From the NCBI RefSeq assembly GCF_033958435.1, contig NC_134161.1, positions 1,674,001 to 1,738,000 on the forward strand: a stretch of 64,000 bases of DNA, read 5' to 3'. The notes below the pieces were generated by a model, which saw only the letters and a list, made by a program, of their open reading frames with translations, made no database searches and was not told the DNA's origin. The translations under genes and the position numbers were made by a program. Source of the DNA: Carettochelys insculpta. Its lineage: Eukaryota > Chordata > Testudines > Carettochelyidae. Each line of letters starts with the position of its first letter. Position 1 is the stretch's first letter. Shown here one piece after another: positions 34,201 to 45,389 of the stretch.

Positions 34201-37200
34201 GCAAACTGGCTGGCTCTGGGCGAGAGGGAAGGGAGAACATTGTCCGTCTGGTGTGGCGCCCCCTTTGTAGGGCAGCAGGAGAAAACCACCATTTGATTCA
34301 AGTTGGATGGAACGGCGTTGCCTTCCTGCCGGGTGGGGATGCGTGTGTGTCCATCTGAGCACCACTGGAGGCCGCAGGTTCAGTGGTTGTGCGGGAACAA
34401 ACGTTTACCAATGGTGTTTTACACTTACAGGTTGGCTTGACGAACCCATTGATAGATAGGGCAGTTACTCCTCCTGCGGCTATTATTCTTACTCCTACAG
34501 TACCGGCTGTCGGGATGCCTGTACAATAGGCACCCACTGCCCAGCCAATGACAGCTCCGTGGCCAGCTCCCTCCCGAGGCAGGGGTGCCGTGGGAAAGCT
34601 TTGCTCCGCGATTGACATTTTTGCTTTTCTCATTTTCTTCCTGGCTCCCGAACACGGTTGTCAGTCTGATTCCATGGAAAGCCTTTGATGTTTCACACAA
34701 ACGTACTCCTCTGAGAAGGAAACGGGCTCATTTATCACGTCCAAAATGATGCTCTTCTGTCTCTGGTGAGAACCATGACAATTGTGGGGTTCAATTGGCA
34801 TGAATTTGACTTTTGATGTGCGAACAACCACATTCTCAGCCGGTATCAATGGGAGAATACCCATTTTGCTCAATTTTGTGGACAAATGTAACCGTTAGCA
34901 CAAAATCACCAAGAATCAAATGAAAAGAGGCACAATAAAATCAGAACGCAGTATTTCCCGCTCGGCAGGGCCCGTCCAGACGGGGTAGGGATGCCAGGGC
35001 TGGGCTGCTCCCTGGGCTGCAGTGCAAATTGCACAATGCTCAAACCGCTGTGGGCTTTTCCGAATGCCTCCCTCCCAGCTGCCGTGAGGTCAGAGCGGGG
35101 AGACACCTGTGTCCGGTGGTGCTGATCCAGTATGTGCCCTTGGCACAGGCCTGGGGGAGAGTTTCCTTCCGTAAAAACGTGTCCAAAGCTGTTTCTCAAG
35201 GTTTACATGCAGTGCGTGGGAGCTTCTCTTGAGCCAGGACTGAATAAAATGTGACAGTACGTCCTGTGGGATTTGCCCCGTCAATGACATCTAGACTGAA
35301 CTCATGTAATGTGCTGCTGACGGCAGGGTTCTGTGCCAGGGAGACTCTCTAAAGCCCTCATCCTCATTGGTCCCACAGGTTGCCATTTAAAGGGATGGGC
35401 CAGCTCGGGCAGGGAATTTGCCCCTCTGCGTCTGCCCGCTGGAGTCCGTTGACTTCACTCAGCCCTGGCTCTGGGGCTGCAGTGCTATGCCGTGAGTGAG
35501 CCTGAATTCTGCATGGGCAGGAGGAAGAGGAAGCCTGCAGCACGCGGGGAATCAGGGTTGCCCAGAACATTATTTTTTATGTCCCACAGAACTCTGTGCC
35601 TTAGAAAGAAATGTTGCGGCTCTCCTGATTCTGGGGGTGCCGCAGGCATGTGAGACCCGGCGCTGTGCTTAGCTTACCTAGCAGAACCCGCTGCTAGCAG
35701 TGCGCAAGAGAACATCCCCTGCCCCAGAGCTGGGCAGGTATTGGAAGCGGTGCCTGCTTGTTCCCTCCCTGGTCCTGTCATTTGGGACATGGACATCTTC
35801 CCTTGTCCCTGAAATGTCGGGGTGTTCTCTCGCCCACCCTGTCTGCTGCCTGCTCCCTCAACTCCTGCCAGACCCAGACCTGCCTGGCTCAGATCTCTCT
35901 GGCTCTGCTGGCACCAGGAAGGCTGGCTGGTGATGCAAGGGTAGCAGCCGGGATTACACGTTACATGAAGCCCATGCTGTGTCCAGTGTCCTGCATTGTA
36001 ATCTTTCCCTTGTCCTGCCTCTGCCCTGTGCCTGGGCCTTCTTAGCTAATGGGTGTGAAGCAGCTTTGCTAGCTGCCTGTTTGCTCCATGTGCACTCCAC
36101 CCAAGAGTCAGAGTTGCAGCTCCCCGGCACGGCACGGCACGGCACACGCAGCTCCCCAGCATGGTACAGTGCAGCATGGCAGCATTGCTCCCCAGCTGGG
36201 CATGCGTGCCTGTGACATCTGGCCCTGGCTGGGGCAGCAGCAGCCTGGTGATCCCCGTCCCTTCTCTGTGTTTTGGAGGGAGGGATAAGTGGCCCCTTTC
36301 CCATTTTTCCCTCTGACCTCACTCAGCTGTGTCGCACTGTGTCCTTTCTCTTGCTGGCTGTCAGGGCAGTGCCCAGCCTGGTTCAGTCTCACAAGGAACA
36401 CTGGGAATTTGTGTGGTGTTCACAAGGATGCTGGAATGGGGCAGTGGGGGGCATGAAACTGCCTGGCCATGGATCCTGTGGCAGGTTCTGTGTTGGGGAT
36501 GGAGAACGGGTCTGACCGTGGCCTCCCTCTGCTTTTGCTGCCTTTTGCCGGCAGAGCTTTGTGTTCTCCCTATTTACTGCTTCAGAGGGGCTCCTGGAAC
36601 CATACTCAGCAAGGGCCTGTCTCCTCTTCCCATTACTTCCCAACCGCCAGGGGCAGAGCCCAGCTGTCAGGTTCCTGGGAGCCACTGGCTTATTTACAGG
36701 CTGAAACAACCACCCCTGAGCCTGGTTTCTTTGCCTCCTGAACCTGCTAAGGGGAGAGCCTGGTTTTTTTTTTTCCCTAAACCATGCAGCAAATTCTGCC
36801 CACATTCCTACCCAGTTGCAAATGGAGTTGGGTCCTTGCCAGGCAGAGGAGCTGACTGTGCTCTGAGAGCGACCCCAGAGTAGCTTCTGGGACTGCAGTG
36901 GGATCCCCAATGGTTTCCTGATAGCACTAGGGCTGACCTCTCCCCCTCCCTCCCTAGTGCAGGGGAACGTGAAAATTAGGCAGTCAGGTGCAAATTGCAA
37001 ATCCCTGAACTAGAAAAAGTGGACTTTTGGGGAGAGGGCTATGGGCTGGGGGTGATGTGCTGTTAGATTTCAGGCTGTTGGGACCAGGGGTGGGAAATGC
37101 TAGTGGTGGGGTACAGATCCTTCCAGTGCACAATGTTCTGCCAGGCCCAGAAAGGCGGGAGGTGAGACACCAGATGCAGGAGGCTGGAGGTTTGCTCTGC

Positions 37201-38630
37201 GGGCAGCAGAGAGGTGCTAATCCAGCTGCAGTCGTTACCACTGGGACGTGTTGCCAAGAGGCTCGCTGTAGAGATGCTCACGCCGGCAGAGGGGTGCTGT
37301 GTGTGTACCAGAAGTGCACTCTGGAAATGGGTGGGTGTGCCTGCATTGAATTCCTTTGCTGGCAGGCGGGGGGTGGGGAGGGTTGCATCTGCAAATGGCT
37401 CGCCAAGAATGTTTGCAAAGTGCTTGGAAGCTGAGATGATTTCGGTGAGTGTTACGCAGCAGCCGCTCAAGTCTGAGAAGCGTTTTCCTCCTTGGGTAAG
37501 ACAGGAGAGGTGGGGCAGGAAGCCGGAGACCAGCAGTCCGTAGGGGACGAGCTGGTCGCTTTGCAAGTGTTTTGCTCAGGGGCTGGTGCAATGGAAGATG
37601 TTGTCTTGTAGCAATTTTTAGGTCCCGAGTGAGATTCTAGCTGGGGTGAATTCCACTGTTGGGTTTGTAGCTTGCCCAGAGCAAACCGGAATAAGGAAAG
37701 ATTCATGACTGAACCGTCGTCCTCCACAGCCAACAGATTAAGCTTGTGCCCAGGAGGGGGCAGATCCTGCTTGCCTGTGCACAGCAGGCAGCGTGGGGAC
37801 TCAGCCCAGCCAGACTGAGCTTGGGAGCTCTCGTGACAGGGGAGGGCAGAAAAGACGGCACAGGCTGGGTCCCAGGAGACTTCCGGCCCGCACAGGACTT
37901 GGGGGTGAGTGGGCAGCCTTGGAGTGTTTGGCAGGTGGTCAGGAGCCCGTGTCCTGCAGGCTGGATTCCAGCAGTCAGCCCTTATTGAGGCAGAGCTGAT
38001 GCTTTGGGGCTGGGAAGGTGTTTTCCCCAGAGCTGCAGGTTAGTGAGGCGGGCGGGGTTTCTCCTTCCTGGCACTGTGGCTGGGTTCTGGGCAGCAGGTG
38101 GGAGGGGTTCACCCACTCTTGGAGGGCACAACCTGGCCCCGGTGAGAGTCGTTGGTGCAGACTGGCAGGTGCCCAGTAGGGAATGAGCTAACTTAGACCC
38201 TAGACACTAAAGGGTACCACGGTAGGACACCTGAGGGCCCTCCTTACGCGCTGGGGCATGGCGGCCAAATACCTGGGGGTGAGTCAAACCAGGTTTGGGG
38301 GTGCTCCCCGGGCAGAGCCCTGGCAAGGTGCTGCTTGGCAGTGCTGAAGGGGGGCTGAGCCCTGAGAGGGGGGTACTGTTGGGCCAGGAAGGCATTCGGA
38401 GAGCCACCTGCTGCGGTGAGTGGCTCCTGCTGGGTGGGCGCATGCCGGGAACTGGCTCAGTGGGAGGCGAGTGGCTGCACTGGGCTATCCCCCGACAGGA
38501 ATCAATGGTGCAGACCCCATGGCCTTGCTGCCTCCCACAAGGTGAGCACCCTGAGGACTGGGCTGTGAAGCGGGCAGGGCTTGGCGGAGAAGCCATGTCA
38601 CTAAAGACGGTAAAAGGATGAGATACATTG
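31206..38630. other. FXYD6 intron 1, central part, largely unrecognised
   Basis: Contains a short CTGT/GTCT tetranucleotide run (32566-32594), four copies of GGCAC near 36126-36145 and a T-run at 36763. The stretch 34300-34900 has overlapping minus-strand frames of unknown origin, described under findings. No conserved exon was recognised. Confidence 0.4.
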
Positions 38631-38632
38631 GA

Positions 38633-39448
38633 GAGTAAGGACAGGGTCCAGAGTGGCCTGGATTGGGCCAAAAGAAACCTGATGAGGTTCAACAAGGAGA
38701 AGTGTTGAGTCCTGCACTTGGGATGGAAGAATCCCAAACACTGTTACAGGCTGGGGACCAACTGGTTAAGTAGCAGTGCGGCAGAAAAGGACCTGGGGAT
38801 TATGGTAAATGAGAGGCTGGATATGAATCAAGAGTGTGCCCTTGTAGCCAAGAGAGCTCACGGCATATTGGGGTGCATTAGGAGACGCATTGTGAGCAGA
38901 CCTAGAGACTGTTATTCCCCTCTACTCGGCACTGCTGAGGCCTCATGTGGAGTATTGTGTCTAGTTCTGGGCCTCCCCCCAGGATCGAAAGGATGTGGAT
39001 GCGCTGGAGCAGGTCCAGCGGAGGGCAATGAAAATAATTAGGGGGCTGGAGCACATGACCTATGAGGAGCGGCTGAGGGATTTGGGCTTAAGAGAAGACT
39101 GAGGGAGGATTTGATGGCAGCCTTCAACTTCCTGAAGGGGGCTCTAAAGAGGATGGAGAGCGGCTGTTCTCAGTGGTGACAGATGGCAGAACAAGGAGCA
39201 ATGATCTGAAGTTACAGAGGGAGAGGTGTAGGTTGGATATTAGGAAAAACTATTTCCCAGGAGCGCGGTGAAGCACTGGAATGAGTTACCTAGAGAGGTG
39301 GTGGAATCTCCATCCCTAGAGGTTTTTAAGTCCTGGCTTGACGAAGTCCTGGCTGGGATGATTTAGTTGGGGTTGATCCTGCTTTAGGCAGGGGGCTGGA
39401 CTCGATGACCTCCTGAGGTCCCTTCCAGCCCTGGGAGTCTGTGATACT
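38633..39448 (+). mobile_element. CR1 LINE 3' fragment in FXYD6 intron 1, sense orientation
   Basis: This sense copy of the turtle CR1 3' part starts near 'ggacagggtccagagtggcc' and contains the ORF2 end. Features include a 'cctcatgtggagtattgtgt' RT C-terminal phrase, 'agcacatgacctatgaggag' and 'ggtggaatctccatccctag'. It ends with 'cctcctgaggtcccttccag' and 'ctgggagtctgtgata'. It is homologous to the minus-strand copy at 26.9-27.8 kb. The frame has small deletions. Confidence 0.93.
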
Positions 39449-39449
39449 A

Positions 39450-42400
39450 AGAGTGTCAAGGGCCTGAGTCTGCAGTTGCTGCTTCCGTGAGCCTGCTGTC
39501 GTTGTACACTACAGCTGCTTAGGCACCAGAGGGTGTGGAGTGGCCTTAGTGCAAATGCCCCTTGAGCTGCACTGATTTCAGAGGAGTCGGGCTGACGGAA
39601 CCAAGAGGAGGACTGGGCACACTGGTGCTGGGCCGTGTCTCAGCTGGAGTGTCTGTCAGATAACTGTGTAATAATTCATTGATAGGCTGTATCATTCAGG
39701 GAGCAGGATCGAGCGACGGAGGCAGCCAAAGCCTGCAAAAGCATGTCCGATGCATAATTTATTCGAGAAACAACAGCATTATTAATAGCACGTAAGAGTC
39801 AATTAGCTCCGTTCATTCAGCTCGCGTTTTGATTCATACAGTAAACGGTGCATTGTAAATACAAGCTGAGGGATTTTGCACGAGGCACACGGTGAATTTT
39901 GAGTTCAATATTTTCCCTGTTACACTCAGAACAGTATTTGGTATTTTTAAAGTACCTTGTTGACTTATCACCCAAGTCGTCTCTAGAAAACAAGCCCACA
40001 AGTTCCTGGCTCCTCAGCTGTTGAGCTTGGTGGGTGTTTTTCTTTTTTTTTGTACACGGTAATTACATGAAATGATGTGACTCACCCTGTGAAAAGAATT
40101 GTTGAGGCGTGCTGCACCAGCTGATCGCCTCAGTCTGCTGCTGCACGCTTGAACCTCCCGAACCTGGAGCTCACGAACTGCAGCATCCGGAGCTGCGGGG
40201 AGGGAGAGCGAACCCCAGCCCGTTCAGCTGGAATGTGTTCATAGCCCAGCGACACGGTCTCCATGCAGAGAAGATGGGCTGTAGCCCTGACGCTGTGCGC
40301 CGAGGTTGCACAGCACCGAGAAGAAACCAAGGGGCTGGCTTCCTTGCCCACTGACACCTGCTGGAGATCCCTGCTCCAAAGTGCTGGCGAGCCAAGGCCT
40401 GGTCTCGTGGTGGGGTCCCAGCAGCTGCCCCTTCCTGCGCTGTCCTCCGCAGGATGAATGAAACTTAAAGTCTGCAATTTGCCGGCCAGCGAAGGACCTC
40501 CCAGAATGCCCCCAGCGTGGGCAGTGGGTAATCTAGGCAGGGGAAGGTGTTGTCTTCCCAAAATTGTCTACATTCCCCAGCCGCCGGGGCTGGCATTTGT
40601 TGGCTCCGTGGTAAATGGGGGTAAGAGGGAAAGGGGCGGAAGGGACAGGGCTGCCTGCCTTCCCTAGCTGCGCCTTCACCTGCCACCCGCGGCGCCGGCA
40701 CTGACTGTACTCACCCTGCCTGTGCTGCAGTGGGAGATGAGCACTCAGCACCCCTCCGGATAGGGCCGAGGCGTTCCAAGGGCTGGCGGTGGTTCCCTTC
40801 GTTAGCAAAGAGGGAGACGTGCGTGGTGGGGACACGGGAGAGCCGGGGCAGAGCCTGGTGCTGGCGTGCAGTACGGCTGTCTGGAGAGGGCACGTGCGGA
40901 GGCGCGAGGGGCAGGGTGCCGGGGCTAGGAGGGAGGAGAACGTGTCGCTGCGGCGCGGCGTCTCTCGGCGGGGCGATCCCTGCGCAGGGCTGTATGCAAG
41001 CCGCACTTTGCAGAGCGCATTGCTGTGTCGCCCCCGAAGGCGACTCCCCTGCCTGGGCCGCCCCGGACGGCTGAGCCACTGGCAGCGTTCCACACGGGTT
41101 TCGCAGCAGGTGCCGCGGTGTTGCCGGTGGCCGTGGAGAAGCCGTTGAGTCCCAGCACCGACCTCGGCCTGCGAGCTGCTTTGGCCGATGGGTGGGGTGC
41201 CCCCTGCGTGCCTGGAATCCGCATTCCCTGTAAGCCGCCCAGGGGAGAGTCAGGCATGCCCAGCTGACGAGCAGAGCCCCCGCGGCCGGCAGCCTGGGGT
41301 TCCATGGGTGGTTTACATAAAATGTATTTGGCACATGGATGGGAAAGTGGAGGGAAGGCTGCTGGGGGCTGAGACTATGGCAATGGTCCCTCCCCTGACT
41401 TTGGCCAGTGACGCAGTGTGGGAGGTTCGCCAGGGGCTGGTGGGCCGTTCCTGGCTGGGAGGCTCCTGCCGGACCACACTGGTCAGACATGCTTGGGACC
41501 CAGATCCTCCCTGGGCAGCCCCAGGGCCGTCCTGGCCAGGGGGGCTCCAGCAGGGCCAGCAGCAGGAGGTGGGCAAGGCGTCTCTCCCAGGCTGTGGCAG
41601 TCGGCAGGGAGGGGGGTAGCCAGAGGTCCAATCCTAGAGTCAGGGAAAGGCTTTGTCAGCGCTGAGCCGCTCAGCACCAGTGTCTCTGTCCCGGGGAGTT
41701 GAGTCCCTGCTCGGAAAGGGCCCCTTTCTTGTCGGCATGATTCCAGCCCAGCAGCTGCAGCTCTGCAGTCAGTGCTGTACAAAGCCTCCCTGTCTCGCTG
41801 CCCGCTACGTGCTACCATGTATGGTGATGTAGTCAGACGGGGCCGGGGGCGGGGGCGACGGACAGTGCTGGCGGAGGGCATGGAGGCTGTCACGTTGCGG
41901 AGAAACTAAATGAATCTTTCCTTCCGTCCGAACGGCTGAAGCTGGCCAGAGCGTCCCGGGCCGGAGCCGCTCTTCCTAGGTGACGGAGCTCAGGGGCTCT
42001 CCCCCACTGAGGTGTCCTTCCAGCGGGATTTGGAGCGACTGCTGAGCTAACTGGAACCAGACACCAGGCCCCAGGGCCAGTCACCCACCAGCTCTAAAGG
42101 AATTCAGCAGGTGAAATTGCAGAACTACCGACGGACGAGCCCGGAGCCCGTCCTCTGCATCAGCGGCTGCAGCCCGCGGCGGAAGGGGAGCAGGTGGAAG
42201 GCCAATTTTTCCAAGGGCTCTGGTGGGATCAGGCACCCTCCTCTGTGTGCGCTCAGCTAGTTATTTCAATCAGAGGCCGTTCTGGCTCACTGGGCCGGAG
42301 CTGTGATCGCCTGGCCCGGGGGAGGGCAGCAGCTGGTGCTCCCAAGTGGGATTCCTGCTCCGGGGTTTGCCTGATGAGCTGGGCCAGGCCTCCTGGCTCA

Positions 42401-42570
42401 CTTTGCTGCGTGGGGCCGGCCCCCCCAGGCGCGACGTGGGAACAAGGCAGCCAGGTGACACGCCTGGATAAGCACAGCCTGTTGCGAGGCCTGTGGCCAC
42501 CAACCAAGTGCCAACCATGCTGGGCTTTCCCAGCAGCTGGAGTGGTGGGACACTGACATCAAAACTGATT
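39450..42570. other. FXYD6 intron 1, late part, CpG-containing but unrecognised
   Basis: GC-rich stretches with many CpG lie at about 40840-41110. Open frames on both strands here have no domain features, no consistent splice sites and no repeat-family match. Confidence 0.35.
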
Positions 42571-42574
42571 AGCA

Positions 42575-43425
42575 AAGTGATGGGCGCAGGGCTGGCTCCG
42601 TCGCTGCTGAGGGCGGGACAGGGTGGGGCGGGGCGGGGCGGTAACAGGGGCACACGGCAGTTACGACTGGGGGGCGCAGCGCTGGGGGCGCAGGGCCGGC
42701 TCTGTCACTCCTGCGCCGGGGCGGGGCGGGGCGGTAACAGGGGCACACGGCAGTTACGACTGGGGGGCGCAGCGCTGGGGGCGCAGGGCCGGCTCTGTCA
42801 CTCCTGCGCCGGGGCGGGGCGGGGCAGTAACAGGGGCACAAGGCAGTTACGACTGGGGGGCGCAGCGCTGGGGGCGCAGGGCCGGCTCCGTCACTCCTGC
42901 GCCAGGGCGGGGCAGGGCGATAACAGGGGCACACGGCAGTTACGACTGGGGGGCGCAGCGCTGGGGGCGCAGGGCCGGCTCTGTCACTCCTGCGCCGGGG
43001 CGGGGCGGGGCGGTAACGGGCACACGGCAGTTACGACTGGGGGGCGCAGCGCTGGGGGCGCAGGGCCGGCTCCGTCACTCCTGCGCCGGGGCGGGGCGGG
43101 GCGGTAACAGGGGCACACGGCAGTTACGACTGGGGGGCGCAGCGCTGGGGGCGCAGGGCCGGCTCCGTCACTCCTGCGCCGGGGCGGGGCGGGGCGGTAA
43201 CGGGCACACGGCAGTTACGACTGGGGGGCGCAGCGCTGGGGGTGCAGGGCCAGCTCTGTCACTCCTGCGCCGGGGCGGGGCGGGGCGGGGCGGTAACAGG
43301 GGCACACGGCAGTTACGACTGGGGGGCGCAGTGCTGGGGGCGCAGGGCCGGCTCCATCATTCCTGTGCCAGGGACAGGACGGGGTGGGGCAGTAAGGGGG
43401 ACACACGGCACTTACTCGGCTAATG
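42575..43425. repeat. 93-bp GC-box minisatellite in FXYD6 intron 1
   Basis: About eight to nine tandem units. The word 'gtaac' (or a one-base variant) recurs at 42641, 42734, 42827, 42920, 43013, 43104, 43197, 43293 and 43392, mostly 93 bases apart. Each unit holds a GGGGCGGGGCGGGGCGG GC-box cluster, the phrase 'cagttacgactggggggcgc' and 'cactcctgcgcc'. Because 93 is divisible by three, stop-free frames run through it on both strands. These are not genes. Confidence 0.95.
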
Positions 43426-43429
43426 GGGC

Positions 43430-44524
43430 ACAGTAAACACGCTGCAGCAAAGGGCCCAGTGCTGACCATGGCATCGCTGGTGGGAGCAGAGGCTGGAGGC
43501 CCAAGGCCCCCGGGAGTGATGCTGCCTTGAAGTAGCAATGGCCCTCGCAGCCGGTAACCCCCCGGGCAGCTCACGCCACATCACTCAGCCAAGCCAGAGC
43601 ACAGCCACGTGTCGGGTCCCAGGGCCCTGGCCAGGCTGGAGCTGCTGCTGCAGAGCAGCCTCCTCTGCCTGCTGGTGGCTTGTCTGTGGGCTGCGTCCGG
43701 TTCACGGCCAGTGAACCTGCCTGCAGGACACGCAGGAAGGGTGCAGGGTGCGGTGCGGTGCGGTGCTGTGCAGTGCAGGGAGGGAGTGTGGGCGGGCGTG
43801 AGGCAGGACACAATGAGGCCTTGGCTGCATGGGTGCACAGGATGAGGGCAATGGCTTTCCTCCATCTGTCCCTGGAGCTGCTCGTCCTGGCTGCGAGTCC
43901 ACCAGAGTGTGGTTCCTTTAGCCCAGGTTGCTTCCCCACCCCCAGGTGGGCTCCCAGCCCCTGCCAGTCCGGAGAACATGGGGCCAAGAACCAGGCTTGG
44001 CTCCAGGTTACTCACCCACCAGCCCAGCACTGGTGTGTTCAGCAGCCAGCCCGGCACCAGTCTACTACTGAAAGCGGACGGCGACCCGCCGGCCTGCAAG
44101 GAGTGTAATGGTGCTGCTGGGCTTCAGGAGGGGCTGACTGGCTTTGTGAGGTAAGCTCTTCATAGCTGAGGGGAATGATCTGCCAGGCGTCGGGGCGAGG
44201 GCATTGCCCTCAGAGGTCAGGGAGAAGTTGTTCCTCTGCCCAGATGGGCGGGCACAGTGAGCCGGGTGCCCTGCTGCCCTTGCTGTGCTCTGCCGGAGCC
44301 AGGACATGGAACTCAGCGGGCCAAGCCGGAGAGGGACCCGAGTGGTGAAGTTGGATTCTGGCTCTGAAATTGGAAATTGGAGAGCTGGTGGCTGCAGCGT
44401 CCCGGTCCAGGCTCCCCGGCTACCTGGCCTGCTCCTGTGTCCCTGGCCCGGCTCGGTTGCTTTGCTGATATTTCTCTGTGCTGCCTTGCCTGAAGAGTGA
44501 CTCCTGTCCCCCTCTCTTTTCTAG
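43430..44524. other. End of FXYD6 intron 1
   Basis: Includes a GGTGC pentanucleotide run (about 43750-43768). The last bases form the pyrimidine-rich acceptor 'ctgtccccctctcttttcta' plus G at 44524. No other feature was recognised. Confidence 0.45.
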
Positions 44525-44529
44525 TGGCC

Positions 44530-44587
44530 ATGGAAACAACACTCATCTTTCTGTGCTCTCTGCTGGTGCCTGTGGCTGCAGCGGATG
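44530..44587 (+). CDS. FXYD6: FXYD6 coding exon 1: start codon and signal peptide
   Basis: The exon begins after the acceptor AG at 44524, and ATG at 44530 sits in a good Kozak context (GGCCATGG). The 19 codons encode METTLIFLCSLLVPVAAAD: a short N-terminus, then a hydrophobic core LIFLCSLLVPVAAA, a cleavable signal peptide that puts the mature N-terminus outside the cell. The exon ends in phase 1 at the donor GTACGT (44588). It resembles the start of mammalian FXYD6, which also has the FLCSLL stretch. A 3.2-kb intron containing transposons follows. The complete protein from this and the next five exons is 95 residues, the usual FXYD6 length. Confidence 0.95.
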
Positions 44588-45389
44588 GTACGTATCTGGA
44601 GCTCTGGAGAGGGCAGGGCTGTGGCCAAAGGGCCAGTGGGACCTGGCAGACAAAGGCGAGTTACGCATGAAGATCAGGGGCTGGCCTGCCTACGTCCTGG
44701 GCCTCGGAGCTGGCAGGGGCACGACGGGTGGGTGGAGGGAGCAGCAGGACTGTTGGTTTAAAATAGTCTTTTGCTGCTGGGAAAATAAACCTCGCAGGAA
44801 ACCACAAAGCTGGGACGTGCTGTGAGCTGAGGGCACTGGTCCAGCACGGCCAGCCCTGTGCGCTCTGACGGGGGCCGAACGCTCGGGGAACTCAGCCGCT
44901 GAGCGCGCTGCTGAGGCAGCCATGAGAGCCTGCCCTACTCCTGCTTCTCCTTGCGCCCCTGTGGTGCCTTACACGGCCTCGCACGTTAGCAAGGGCCTCG
45001 GGACACTGACTGTGGCCCCTGACACGTGAGCCTGGGCTGAGCCTCTCGCAGCTCAGGCACACACGCTTGGCAGTGCCGCAAGAGCTGGCACCAGGATAGA
45101 GTTGTGTCACCACAGCAGCGTGCGAGGCCTGTAGAGTGCACCCCTGGGAAGGGTGCGCATGGACGGACCTGGCACAGCTAAGTGGTGCTGCCCCGTTCCT
45201 TGCCAAAGGATGGCTGCCTGATCGGGACGGCCCGTTAGCCTTATTGACTGGAGCGTCCATTTGTTTAGCTTATCCGGGGTACGCGCTTTGGTCATGGCTG
45301 AAACTCGTGTGCATAAGTTCACACCTGCTGGTGCTCCAGGTGTTTTACCAGGCCGTTACTGGTCAGCAAGTGAGGAGCTTTCAGATGGT

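Noticed and set aside
42493..43423. Open frames of 204 and 266 codons with repeated GRGGAVTGAHGSYDWGAQ-type units
   Set aside because: They follow the 93-bp minisatellite, whose period is divisible by three. Other frames and the opposite strand are open too. No start context or splice support exists.
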